Shown here piece after piece: positions 12,839 through 23,969 of a DNA stretch of 64,000 bases. The stretch's first letter is position 1, and every line of letters begins with the position of its first letter. The notes under the pieces are model-generated. The model saw only the letters and a list, made by a program, of their open reading frames with translations, ran no database searches and was not told the origin of the DNA. The stretch is from Coprinus comatus. Taxonomy: Eukaryota; Basidiomycota; Agaricomycetes; Agaricales; Agaricaceae. The position numbers and the translations under genes were made by a program. The DNA is taken from contig JAWPGT010000005.1 in the NCBI GenBank assembly GCA_034638255.1, positions 868,001 to 932,000 on the forward strand, read 5' to 3'.

Positions 12839-12927
12839 CGACGCCAGCAGGATTTGAACCTGCGCCCTCAAAGAGGAACAGATATTTACATTCTAATCTG
12901 TCGCCGTAACCACTTGGCTATAGCGCC
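12839..12927 (-). tRNA. tRNA-Ser (anticodon AGA) with a very short intron
   Basis: The minus strand folds as a class II tRNA of 89 nt. The acceptor stem GGCGCTA pairs with TGGCGTC and the discriminator is G, as in serine tRNAs. The D arm is GCC/GGC, the anticodon stem ACAGA/TCTGT, and a long variable arm has stem CCTC/GAGG. The T arm is GCAGG-TTCAAAT-CCTGC (B box at 12850-12860). The loop between the anticodon stems is 14 nt; taking U33 as the invariant T gives anticodon AGA and leaves a 7 nt intron (TGTAAAT) after position 37, the usual intron site. The mature anticodon arm matches the known yeast tRNA-Ser(AGA) loop TTAGAAA. Reading it as tRNA-Leu(TAG) would require losing base 26, so serine is preferred. 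Confidence 0.9.
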
Positions 12928-13120
12928 TTGTTAGGGAAAATGTTGGGCGCTTTGGAGGTCATTTGATGCTACCCCAACACGACACTATGAAATTCTAAAG
13001 TACTAGTGTGTTTTTATGTTCCAGTAACCATCCGCGATTCATAACGATTTTCATATGTATGTGAATGTCGTAGTACATGAAGCATAGCAGAAATATCTAC
13101 ATACTGATAATCTAAATAAA

Positions 13121-16100
13121 TTATGGTGGGTCCAGCGGATAGTTATATATTCGCCATAGCACACCCCAAACCTTCTTCAGGGGTCCACCATATTGGGAAA
13201 GCCTATGAGGAGAGTTTAAAAGGGATTTGGTTTGCTGCGATATCGTCCGAGCAATATCATATGCAGGCTCGAGCCCAAGACTTCGCCAAATTGGGGTGTG
13301 AGTATTGATTGTAAGATGAGATGAAGGTGAAGGAACAAGTGTGACTGTTGAGGTGGGAGTAGTCGTAGGTGTTTCAGGATTTGAAAATGTGGATATTATA
13401 GTTGGAGCGGGTGTTACCGAGGTAGGTGATAGAGGTTCGTTTATATCGGAGTTGGTAATAGGGGTTTGAGCATCTAATGTTGGGGTTGTGATAATGGTAT
13501 GAGTAACCGTAGTGGTAACGGTTATAGTCTCCAGGTATTTGGTTGTAGCGGCAGATGGGCCATATCTTTGGAAATGCTGACCTATATCGCGAATACCAGG
13601 CACCTTATTGCCAGTTGCAAGAAGAGTGTAGAACAATAAAATAATGAAGGGCCAAAACCATATCGAAGGGTATCTCGATTTCGATTGTTCGAAAACGAGA
13701 GATAATCTAGGGGAGAAAAGTTCCTCTGGCCAAAATGAAAAAGCGTAGGGCCGTCTGCGCTGTAGCTCTGGTATTCGAGGTTCGAGTCTACTGGTGAACA
13801 AGTAACGCCTAAGTAGAGTTGATGTGTTAAACTTCCGTCGTGTTCTGCACGAATTGACATAGACTCACCCTTGATATTGTATATCTTAACTTTGAAACTT
13901 CCCACCGGCTGGGTAAAAGTCGGTAATAGCATATCCAATTGTTGGCTTTTTTGGTTTAGTAGCCACGGTAATGAGTACTTGCCGCTACTTTTGAGTTGAA
14001 CCAAGTAATCAAGAATTATGTCACTTCCATCAGATTGTCCAACTTGGACCTTCACCCATTTTGACCACTCTTGGACTTTCATGGTTTCAAAAGAGGGTCC
14101 TTGAGGAGCGGAATCATTGGCTTGAGACTGATGAAAGTCAGTGACCTCGTGTTTGACAGGTCTGCCTGCGACACTGGCGCCAGTAATATAAACATTTGGG
14201 GAGAATATATCGCCGTTGTCAAGTACTGAGGGGCGCGCCGAACTAGTGTTGAAGCGGCGGAATCCAAACTCCAACCAGCCAGTTTCGTTACTGACAGGAG
14301 CATTCATACAGACTCGGACGGCATAAGCTTTAGTAACAGAATGGTGGCGGGTGAAAGGGGTTATAATTATTGTGACAGAAGGAATGAGTATAGGGGCGTC
14401 CCTGGCTTTCGGCTTGTTATGTATTTCTATAGAGCTTTTGGACGTTTTTGACCTTGGGTGCTCCATGAGCATTCGTAGACGATCATTGCTTTTGTCGTCA
14501 GATGGATCACCAATTATCTTAAGCGCAATTCTACCACCATCTCTTCCACACCGAGTAGAGCCGCCTTTTTGTAGCACCGTCTTTCGCGCTTGAGGGTCTT
14601 TATAAATGTCACCTGAGGGACTGTATACCTCCACACTTGCGTTGAGCTCTTCAATCCCGTTCTGAACGGTAATTTGTGTCATTTCGGCGTCTGCTGCCAA
14701 TATGGTAAAGAGGGGTAAAGAGATTGGATCGGTTACTTCTGTATTGCCAAGAGAGTTTTCACAGTCATCACGTCGAGTAGTTGTCCGAGGAGTCACGACA
14801 ATTGTTCCATTTATCGTGAAGGTGAAAGGTATTCTGGAGGGAGGGAGAAGATCGTTCATGTTTAGATGTAGCGTCAAAGGAGCTCCTGGTGAGGTATCCA
14901 TGTCCGCCTGGGATAAAGAAGGCACAGAAGATAAGGAGGTTAAGTGAGATGAAGTTATGGACGGTTCACCAGAATTCTCGAAAGAGTATTCTGGGACATT
15001 TTCTGAAGGTAAAGGCGCCCTTAGAAGAGATGTATTCGACGATGCCGAGTTGTATCTGGACCTTAAATTGATATTTGGCCCCCGCATTTCTTCAAGATTG
15101 GATGAAACATCTGTCTGCAGAATAGGGAGATTGGTGGATGTCATCCTTGACCGATTAAAGGGGTTTGAGCCATTAACATTGAAACCTGTGTACCCGACCC
15201 CTGCATTGACATCCCATGCAGAAGATTTCGGAGTCCAGGATACATCCGAATTCTTGGCCATAAGCCCAACATCCATACCCAATAACGTGGCCACTCCCGG
15301 AAACCAGACGCCTTTGCAGGTGGCTTTGTATTCCACGTCCATGATAATACCATCAGTGCCATTACCATCATTGCTTCTTTGTTTTCCTCGAACTATGCAT
15401 GTCATTTCACCTTTGACCTCTTTGACTCCTACTCTTCGTCGAGTATCACTGACATCGTCACCTACATCAAATGTTTTGATTGGTTTGGCCCACCTGACAC
15501 GAACTCGATCTGTGCTTGGAAATGTTCCTTGTATGCCAACACCATCAGCAAAGCCAGCGGTTGACGAGTCACTTGATTCATCGTCCGCGAAATTGTTGTA
15601 AGAATTTGTACGGCTGAGTCGGTTTGATGTTGTGCGTGTTACATGCGGATCTGATATGAGGTCCCAAGCACTCGTGTCGTCTTCAATAGATGACAAGGAC
15701 GCAAAAGATGCGGCTGTATTAGAGGGAGGAAATATTCTTAGTTTGATACTATTGTGAAGACAACGAGGTGTTGGGATAGAAAGCTATAATATAGCAATGA
15801 GATCAAATCCACTTGGAAAAAATTCTGAGCGAAATCAACATACTAGATACGGGTAACGAGGAGGTCGGGTTGTATATGGTACCCATATATCCACAGCGGC
15901 CATAAAGTGAGCGTGGTTGCGTTCACCAATAGAGAGGCGGCGTCTAGACTGCGGGGTGTAACTGGTACGATTCGACTCTAAATCCATTTGTTCCCTGCTG
16001 GGAAAGCATTTGGGCAAGACAAAGGCGATGTGATACCCACTAACAAGAATTTGTCCAGTATATTGCGGGTCAATTGAAGGATTATCCGTGGAATGTGTGG

Positions 16101-16664
16101 AGGTAGCGGCATTTAGAACTGGATTCAGATGAAAGGCTTCAATGAAAGTCGTCGATGAGCGAGGGGGGAGATTCAAAGCTCGTGCTGCATTGTGTAATAA
16201 TGGATATGCAGAAGACACAAAATGGTAGGGAGTGGAGTTGTTATCCAGCGGATGAATCTGGGATGTCAGGATCTTGATATTTTCCTCTAATGCAATTCAA
16301 TTTAGTGTTCATTCCAGAAAGGTGAAAGCCTGTGATACCTGGAAATAAGGAAATTGTGGAGCCTGGGACGACAGAATCAACTGGAATAGAAAGCTAAATA
16401 ATTGTATTGTGAGTAATACAAACTATGGTCGTTTTATGCACACACTTTCATGTACATCTTGATTGATCCACCTTCTTCTCCTTGTTTTGCTCGTCCTTCT
16501 ATGGCAACACGCGTCACGACATTTGTCTTCATTGCTTGACCGCCTGACATGATGGTTGGCGCGTAGCTGCTAGTGGAGGCTGGACTCATTGCTTGGGAAA
16601 AGGCTGTTTTGGTAGGAGTCGCAGTGTAGTATGCAGAACTCTTGCCCGTGACTGAGACTGCCAT
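13121..16664 (-). CDS. Unassigned single-span membrane protein, about 950 residues
   Basis: I do not recognise a named family. The start at 16664 opens MAVSVTGKSSAYYTATPTK. Next come exons containing VVPGSTISLFP (about 16.35 kb), HPLDNNSTPYHFVSSAYPLL and GQILVSGYHIAFVLPKCFPSRE (16.25-15.84 kb), and then a large exon (from 15.78 kb) of about 600 residues with RVRVRWAKPIKTF, YKATCKGVWFPGVATLLGM, SRIPFTFTINGTIVV and ETGWLEFGFRRF. After an intron the reading shifts to a second frame that carries a hydrophobic segment WFWPFIILLFYTLLA (about 13.63 kb) and a Thr/Ser/Pro-rich tail ending at 13121. The frame change can be met by a phase-1 donor GTGAGT near 13.87 kb and an acceptor at 13768. The layout suggests a large soluble domain, one membrane span and a short Thr-rich tail; location and topology are inferred only. 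No signal peptide is evident. Confidence 0.7.
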
Positions 16665-16997
16665 GGTTATGGTCGATTGGAAGTAGTATGCCTTCAGGAC
16701 AACTGTTGTGGCGGGAAAAAATGCTCAACGCTCAGCCAACCGTTCAGGCGCAAGACGACACAAACAGCCTTGTCAACCAAAGAGGCGCGTCAAGTTTCAA
16801 CCCCTAGACGCGTGCCAAAAAAGGAGATCGCACCGAGAGCGCCCACACGGACCGGTGACCTCCGGAGACCCTGCAAGGCACCTGCGCTAAAACTCCTAAA
16901 TGCTGATGTCTGGTATAAAATTCAAATTTACATGGTACAAGGTACAAGAATGGACGGATGACAGACAACGTAAGAATAATAAACGTCCGAACAACTT
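16665..16997. other. Intergenic, upstream of membrane-protein gene
   Basis: 333 bp between the start of the membrane-protein gene and the RFA1 stop. It is the promoter side of the former and the 3' UTR of the latter. Open frames here (for example 16804-17010) are extensions of the RFA1 end in the wrong frame. Confidence 0.5.
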
Positions 16998-19195
16998 TTA
17001 CTGCGCCCAAGGGCTCCGAAGAAGGTCAAGCAAATGATTGGCCTCTTCTTTGAAGTCAATTGGTTCCATGCGAGAAATGCCGTACCGTACTCGAACACGA
17101 TCCTGAAATGCATCTCAGGAAATGTAAACCAAAAAGAAAATATATGTAGTACGCACATCGAAAGAATCGGTTTTGGCCCGGCAGGAAAAGTTATATGTTT
17201 GACAATTGGCCTTGTGAATAACAGCCTGGTATTTGTTGTCATCCTCCTCCTAACAATATTCAGTTTCGCCGACGGAGCTAGGCATATAATACACATACCC
17301 GGATGTTATGCAAATCATTGGCAGACATGCCGAAAATAACGTTGCCAGCATCATTAAACCCTTGTAGCCATGCTTGCCCAGACCAGTCAGCAACAGCCAT
17401 CGATATAATGTACCTGCTCAAGGATAAATAACTGATTCAAATCTCTTTTAATGGAAAAAACTTGCCGATACTCCGGAGTTTCTGCTTTGGTACCACATTT
17501 GTCACAAACCCATGTGTTTCCTTCCTGTGTCATTTTTTTACTGCACTTCTGACCTGTACACCCGGCATAGTACACATTCTCCCCGCGAATGTGGACAATC
17601 GTTGCCTGGGTAGAGAAATAATCAGCTTTATCGTTCATTCCTAATCTTGATTCTTTGATGTCATGAAGACTTCGAGCTTCCGCCCTATTGAATCCAACTC
17701 CTCCGCCACCACCTCCACCAAGAACTGTCTTGGACTGGAAGGACATATCGGTGCCCTCTGAGTCATACCACCCACGTAGAGCGAAACACTCCGCCAATGA
17801 TGGTTCGACCTGCATGTGACTCGAAGTTGTCATAGATAATGAAACACCTAAAAACTGTCAGAATCAATGTATTCCGATGAAGAACGACTATGGCATACCT
17901 CCAAAATCTCCAACTTTGACACCTTTGAAAGCGATAACAACACCAGCTTCAGAGTTGAATGACTCAGCTTGTTTTCCCCACAACGTTAACTGAACAGAGC
18001 ATCCACTTTTATCCACTAGCGTCAGTTCGCGCTTCGGTATCTATACATTTTTGAGCAAGAGACAATAGGCTAGAAGTGGTTACGTACAAGGCGGCCCGTC
18101 TGTCGAGTTGTTATTTCTACCACTGGTCCAACTTCTTTGACCACTCCAATGACATCTGTGGTCTCGTCAGCGGGGAGCGGCCTAATAATGTAGAGGAGAC
18201 ATACCACAGGTTCCACCAGTAAACTTCTCCAGATCCGTGAGAGGGACAAAAGTATACTTCATTTGTGGAAGACCAGTTGTCTCGTGGCACTAGAACAGCG
18301 CTAAATAACGGGGTTTAGTACCAATGTCGCAGATGTTCTTACCTCTTCAATTTGAGTATGTCTCTCCAGTGTGAGCTCGTAGTCATTGGACAGATTCGAA
18401 AATTTTTTCTTTGCAAAATTAACTCGCGCCTTGGAAACATAGTAAACTTTGCCTTCTTCAAGCCTAGAATATAGTTCATCTGCAACGGTATTGAATGCAG
18501 TGGCTTTTATTTCCCCACTATCGTCTATGAACGTGACACTGAACAGCTTTCCTTCACCACGGGGGTTAGACCAATTCTTAATATCACTTTTTTGGGAGAC
18601 TCGGGCTTTGATCGTCCAGTTGTTTTGATATGGACTCAGACCTTCGATGGGGAAGACTGACACTGAGCGAGCATCAGGTCGGGTAGGTTGGTTGGCAGGC
18701 TCTTGTGCTGGTTGATTGGAAGAGCTGGACGAAGCTGCATTAACTGCAGCATTGGTCGCAGGAGTGTTTTGCGCAGTTGCATTTGCATTTGGTTCAACCA
18801 ATGCTTTAGGATCACCAATCTTATCAGACGCATGTTCCAGTATGCGGACACTAAGCAAGATGACCAATCTAACCGGAACCATTAGGACAAATATCGTCTG
18901 GATGGCAAAAGGACAAATACCTCTTGTCTTGGACAGTGTTACATATTGCCTTTTCAATAGCGGCCACCGTGTAACGCTTTATCTCTTCGTTTTCAACAAG
19001 AGGATTACACTGTGTCGCAAGCATGGCTTGGATGAAGTGTACACCATCTGAGATAATAAGGCGATAGCGATCTGTACCGGCGGTGACTTTCTTAACCGAG
19101 AGGAACTGTATGACTGTATCTTTTCCATAGGTTTCTTCATCAAAGTCCGCGAGCTGTAGCTGAGAACAACCATTGGGGGTAAGTTGATGGGTCAT
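16998..19195 (-). CDS. RFA1: Replication protein A large subunit (RPA70)
   Basis: RPA1 is the largest subunit of the heterotrimer that coats single-stranded DNA during replication, repair and recombination. The start at 19195 opens [18 protein letters not shown], the N-terminal OB fold. After an Ala/Asn/Pro linker (about 18.8-18.7 kb) comes DNA-binding domain A ([20 protein letters not shown], then [20 protein letters not shown]) and domain B ([17 protein letters not shown] and [20 protein letters not shown]). Domain C follows, with a four-cysteine zinc motif: YAGCTGQKC, then WVCDKCG near 17.5 kb. The last exon reads [20 protein letters not shown] and ends LRSPWAQ at 16998-17000. A Gly run ([11 protein letters not shown]) lies in the B-C linker. 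Short introns throughout; no frame break seen. Confidence 0.95.
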
Positions 19196-19721
19196 CGTTG
19201 TTGTTCAGAGTAGTACGCGTTACTCGTTACACCTATATTAGCATGTCACTGTGACTAGACGCGTTTTCGTGGGAAAGCAATGAGGCCCATCCGAACGCAA
19301 GACCGAAATTTGCTAAGACCAAGGGCAAAAAAAGCACCCTAGACATATCTAGAAACACCCCCTATATGTCTCCGCTGATTGAATTTCCATACCCTGAATA
19401 ACATCACTTTGACAGCTCTCCATCTGGTCATTTTTGTCGTAAATATTTCGTTTGACAATCATTCTTCCCCTCTCCTTTCGTACGTTGCCAGGACATTAAT
19501 CAATTACTATTGCGATAAAGTTCAGCCAATAAATACTACGTATTTTTACATGCAAGTTCTCGTAGGAATAAGTACTACGAATTAAATAAATAGACAGAAA
19601 GCTAGGAGAGAAAAGAATGAAGAACTAACTATACGACTACGATTATGTTAGGTACTGTAATTTGAGATTACGTGTAAAGTTAATGTGTTATAAGATAAAA
19701 TGTACCGAAAGCAGGAAACGA
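19196..19721. other. Intergenic, RFA1 promoter and IDO 3' region
   Basis: 526 AT-rich bp between the RFA1 start and the IDO stop. No coding sequence or repeat was recognised. Confidence 0.5.
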
Positions 19722-21194
19722 TCAGTACCTTCCTTGTATCGCGGTCAACGTAGTTGCATCGCGACCACGTTTCAGTAGGGTAGCGACTTCATTTCCCCCC
19801 GTTCCTAAAGCACCACCTTGAGGGCCACCGTTTTTCTGGAGTTGAGCCCACATACTCGCTACTGGACACCCGCTGGTAGACTGCGAACGCGCCATCGTGA
19901 CAATGTATCTACAAGCGACTTTGAGATGCTCCGAGCGAAGCTTTCCAAGTGCTGCGATAGTAGTGTTAAAAGGTTCGCGTAGCATGTGTTCTGTCTGAGC
20001 CAGTTCGCGAATTGGGCGGGGTGAACGGGAAAGGTAATGAAGGAAAGCTCGATGCTTTCCGGGCATGTACTGACGCATCTTCTCCATAAAATCCGAATGA
20101 CCATCTTTGGAAGGTTTTTTGCCTCCTCTATTTTTGGTCCCTTTATGATCGACATCAAGAAAGATATCGAGGGCATGCATAACACTGCTTTGTCCCGCAG
20201 ATGGTCCGCTGAGTAGTAATTTATCATCATTTCTGACACCCTGATACTTCCACTTGGGCCCGTCACTTCCACTGCCACTAAACCAAGGGCGGATTTGCCA
20301 GTAAAACACATGTGGATCACATGTAGGACGAATGGTTTGAATAACTTCCATGATTTCCTCAACTATAGCAGCTATTTGCACCAAGTCTCTTTGGACTTTG
20401 AGGATAGTGGCATCACAGATTTCTCCCAGCCGTTGGTATTCATGGAAGATACGTAGCATTGGGACTCCTTGTAATTCTGCCCGCGCGGAAGCAAGGTAGA
20501 AATTTGCCTCGTCTTCCGTTCCAGAGAACAAGTTGGTGAAACGAATATTGTCGAATGATAAAGGTTTCTCCGGGTCAATAAATTCCCAATTCCATAAAAC
20601 AGTGTCAGCAAATGTGAGCACCGGAGCGCATTCGAGATTTCTTGAGACTTCCACCAATGGTACTGCTAGGGACTTGGGGACGACAATATAATCCAGGGGA
20701 TTAGTGGGAAGGGGTACGGAATGAACATAAAGATGAACCAGCCAAGCAAGGACATAGTGGGCGCGTTGTAGACAGCGTAAATTGGATTTGATTTCATCGG
20801 TGGAAAGGACAGGCCACTAGGAAATATATGTCAGGTCGAAAATTTCCGATACTGAAAGAACAATACTTGCTGAATCGATAGCTTCTCGCCATTGTCGGCT
20901 ATATTCACGTTTGGCTAAGGCATCTTCAGATGTGTCTTGTGCAAGACTTAGACGACCAGCACCGGAGACCAAAGCTTCTTCCCAACGCACATAGATGGAT
21001 GGTAGGGTTGGAAGTGGCCGAGGGGGAAAGAACCCAGTTTCGGGATGGACATCGAAGTCTTTGAGCGTGCGGCGAGGTTCTGCAAGCGCGGAGTGTGGTT
21101 TGGGGATGAGCCATGTGGGATACGATGAGAATATAAGCTTGAAAAGCTGGCCAATGGCCGTAGGAGGGGAAAGCCAGTGGAGAAGTAGTACCAT
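19722..21194 (-). CDS. IDO: Indoleamine 2,3-dioxygenase
   Basis: This heme enzyme opens the indole ring of tryptophan to N-formylkynurenine, the first step of the kynurenine and NAD pathway in fungi. Exon 1 (21194 to about 20870) contains DFDVHPETGFFPPRPLPTLP; the rest is nearly one long exon after a short intron. Family blocks are LECAPVLTFADTVLWNW, YWQIRPWFSGSG, LLLSGPSAGQSSVMHALD, MPGKHRAFLHYL and the heme-proximal histidine in KLRSEHLKVACRYIV (His codon about 19926). The first 35 residues (MVLLLHWLSPPTAIGQLF and on) form a hydrophobic extension ahead of the usual start, perhaps a membrane anchor or simply variable sequence. The C-terminal tail is NEVATLLKRGRDATTLTAIQ. The neighbouring HIBCH gene is also an amino-acid catabolic gene but not in the same pathway. 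Confidence 0.93.
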
Positions 21195-22017
21195 AGTTGG
21201 GAGCAGAAAGGCAGAGGAGGAGGTGTATAGAATATTAAATTATTGTGTTATAGCAGTTGGCTTTATAGGATTTTGCAATACGCCACAGATCATGTCTGTA
21301 TATGAGCATTCTGCAGCAACGTCAACGGAACGGTTCGCAACAAAACGAGCTGGTGCTATACAGGCCCGTTCCTGTTCGGAGGTATACCCGCACCAGTAGT
21401 GTATTGTAATGGTATGCCGCAACCCGCTAGGGTCAAAGGTCAATACATGCATAGTTCCGTTTGAACTCATCATTGGCAAAAGAAAAAGTGATCGAGCCCA
21501 AATCGAGATTTCCATCTAGCTCACAAGCGCTATTTACGTAATCCCTAGTTTCCGACGCAAATTTGCAAATCCCCCAGGCTTGCAGGTATTCAATTGAATG
21601 TGTACAGTACGTGACATGGCAACCAATTAGCACTCCATTTTTTTCTTGCTTTTTCCGCCTGTAGTGAACTGCTGTCTAAGAATACAATAAAATTCCTTCC
21701 TTTTCGCCTCTGCATTTTTCTGGACATTTGTCGAGCAGGATTATTAATTTGAGCTGAGGACACATGTCCGTGAACATGAAACACCACTTGGCTGTCCACT
21801 CCGTACTTACTATTCACCTCATTTGGTCTCACCAAAGTGATAAAGTGAATTTAATACTTAGGGTTGCTGGAGAATGGACACTAGAGCGAAAACAGCTTGT
21901 CAGAAAACAACTTAGTCAATCAATGCCATAACACCACTGTATGACATGCTCTCAAATGTAGTTTTCCAACGTGTTTTCTTATGAATATTGGGTATCATAA
22001 AACTACAACTACTCTGA
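21195..22017. other. Intergenic, IDO upstream region
   Basis: 823 bp upstream of IDO and downstream of HIBCH. Several short open frames occur on both strands but none shows a recognisable motif or splice-supported extension. It probably carries the IDO promoter. Confidence 0.5.
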
Positions 22018-23861
22018 CTAGGGAAGTGTTACTTGATGCTTCCATTTCAACCACACTGCATTTCCATCACCGTTGTCCTCCACGCATCTGCGTTGAGCGA
22101 CCTCAAGTACCTTTTCCTTGACACCCATCTTTCCGGACCGCATATCAGAGAAACGTGATGTCAACTCATCCAAACGAACGCTAGTCGCCCCACCGGATCT
22201 ATGCTTTCCACAAACAACTTCACCAATTTCAACCTCAGTAGGTAAAGCAAACTTCGTCGGAGCAATGATTTCAGTTGGAGGAACACCAAGGGTCGGTGCT
22301 GTTGTCAGATACGGCGACTTTTGATGGAAGAAGCGTTCAACGATCTCATCAGTGACCTCTGGCAACGTATTTGGGGTCCACTGTGGTCGGTCCTTGATTT
22401 TCTGGGTCAATACAGCATCCACACCTGTAGCAAAATCAGGAGTAGCGCCGTTCTGCCGTGACGAACGCGTCAAATTATTAATAACTAACCTGTTTGAGAA
22501 GTGTGATACGTACGCAAAATGCTGTTGCTATTTTAAGTTCCATATCGAGTGCCGACCACAAACTCTTATGTTTTCCTTCTCTAATTGCCCTCAATGCAAC
22601 TTTCAGGCTCGTTGGGCTTCGCATATCTAGTAGACTCAACGTTGATGTGGCAAATGTCTGAATAGCGGGGTTATTATGTTGAGCCAGAGCTTCGAGGTCT
22701 GAAATAATGGCTTCGACGGTGCTATGTCTGAAGGCCCAGTCCAATGCAACTCGAGTTGAACCCGTAAATGGTGTCGGCGCCTCTTCAGGTTCACGTTCCG
22801 AAGATAGCTCCTCAATAGTTTGATTAATGATACTCGGATGAGGTTTATCAAGTGCCGCCAAACGATCAATAAGAGTTGATACTCTCCTTGATGGTATATA
22901 ATGTGTTGCGCACCCAAGTTCGCTAGAGACACGAAGCGATGAGAACCTGTGATTCCACCCAGAAAAGTAAATAATTACTTACAACACCGCCCGTCCGCTC
23001 AAAGTATCCGAGGTCAGCGCAAGGTAGGTACCTAATTCTCCATCTAAACGGGAAAGGAAATAACTGGCACCAACATCAGGACAATAACCGATTTTGGTTT
23101 CAGGCATAGCAAAAACGGTTTTTTCTGTTGCGACACGGAACGGGGCATTTGCAGCCAAACCCACACCGCCTCCCACTACAAGGCTAATAAGCATTCTAGG
23201 TTGAATTGAAACAGAATAAATGTACGAACTGATGATACCATCCAAAATGGCCACATATGGTTTTTTCAGAGCGGCGAGAATGTAATCCATCTCGAACCTA
23301 TAATACGGTTCAACAGTGCCGATGAGAGTTGACTGCTCACTTACTCGCGTTTGAAGTAATCAACAGCTTTGGAACGAGTCTCGGGAACAGCAGCATTGTG
23401 CACCACACCTAACAAATCGAGGTTGTTAGATGGGTGAAGTAGTTGTAGAAGATTATGACTGACTAGCAACATCACCTCCACAGCAGAAGGCTCTACCAGT
23501 CCCAGTTCCAATAATTGTGCCGCAAAGATCCGAGCTGCTCCATTCCTAGTACGCGAATCAGGACAGGTCAAGGAACGCGTATGGATTTATACCTCGATTT
23601 TTGGCCGCAGAAGCGTCAGCATCTGGTCGTCAAGTGCGTTGAGTTTAGCTGGACGATTCAACGTAAACTCTCTCAGACTTTGATTTGACTTGAAGAGAAC
23701 AGTCGGCTTAATATACATGAGTATCAAAAACACTGAGAAAGCTTAGCTGAACTTACCTCTGTCGCTGTGGTGGACATGGTATGCCGACCGATAGCCTGGG
23801 TACGTTGTGCAGCGCGGATAGCACTACGAGACATACCCCTTAAGAGAGTAGTAGTAAGCAT
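22018..23861 (-). CDS. HIBCH: 3-hydroxyisobutyryl-CoA hydrolase, mitochondrial
   Basis: This crotonase-fold thioesterase releases 3-hydroxyisobutyrate from its CoA ester in valine breakdown; fungal homologs are also called EHD3. The start at 23861 gives MLTTTLLRGMSRSAIRAAQR, an Arg/Ser/Thr-rich presequence suited to mitochondria. Next come SLREFTLNRPAKLNALDDQM, GTGRAFCCGGDVASVVHNAA (oxyanion hole), DYILAALKKPYVAILDGII joined to MGGGVGLAANAPFRVATE (using donor GTTCGT and acceptor TTGTAG), FAMPETKIGYCPDVGASYFL, the ALIDRLAALDKPHP-like segment and DFATGVDAVLTQKIKDRPQW near the C-terminus. A C-terminal tail of about 90 residues goes past the usual end of the family. Donor GTTCGT is non-standard at position 3 but gives the conserved reading. 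Divergent from TBCE. Confidence 0.93.
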
Positions 23862-23969
23862 GAGAATTAGCGGTAGTGCCGGGTGCAATTATCCATCTCA
23901 AGTGACGCGCCGAGTCAAAAGTTAACGGACATGCACGTGACCAGCACCCCTAGTTCTTTATCGTTTACC
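23862..23969. promoter_or_regulatory. Shared divergent promoter of HIBCH and TBCE
   Basis: Only 69-108 bp separate the two start codons, depending on which TBCE ATG is used (23931 or 23970). Both transcripts must start within or very near this interval. Confidence 0.5.

Noticed and set aside
12839..12927. tRNA-Leu(TAG) reading of the tRNA
   Set aside because: It would need to skip base 26 and shift the anticodon stem; serine identity also fits the G discriminator and the match to yeast tRNA-Ser.
12752..12934. Plus-strand open frame of 60 residues with basic segment
   Set aside because: It is the complement of the tRNA-Ser gene and its flanks, not a protein gene.
13582..13860. Apparent frameshift between the 704-residue frame and the membrane-span frame
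   Set aside because: A phase-1 donor near 13.87 kb and an AG acceptor at 13768 can join the two without a sequence error, so I do not call a break.
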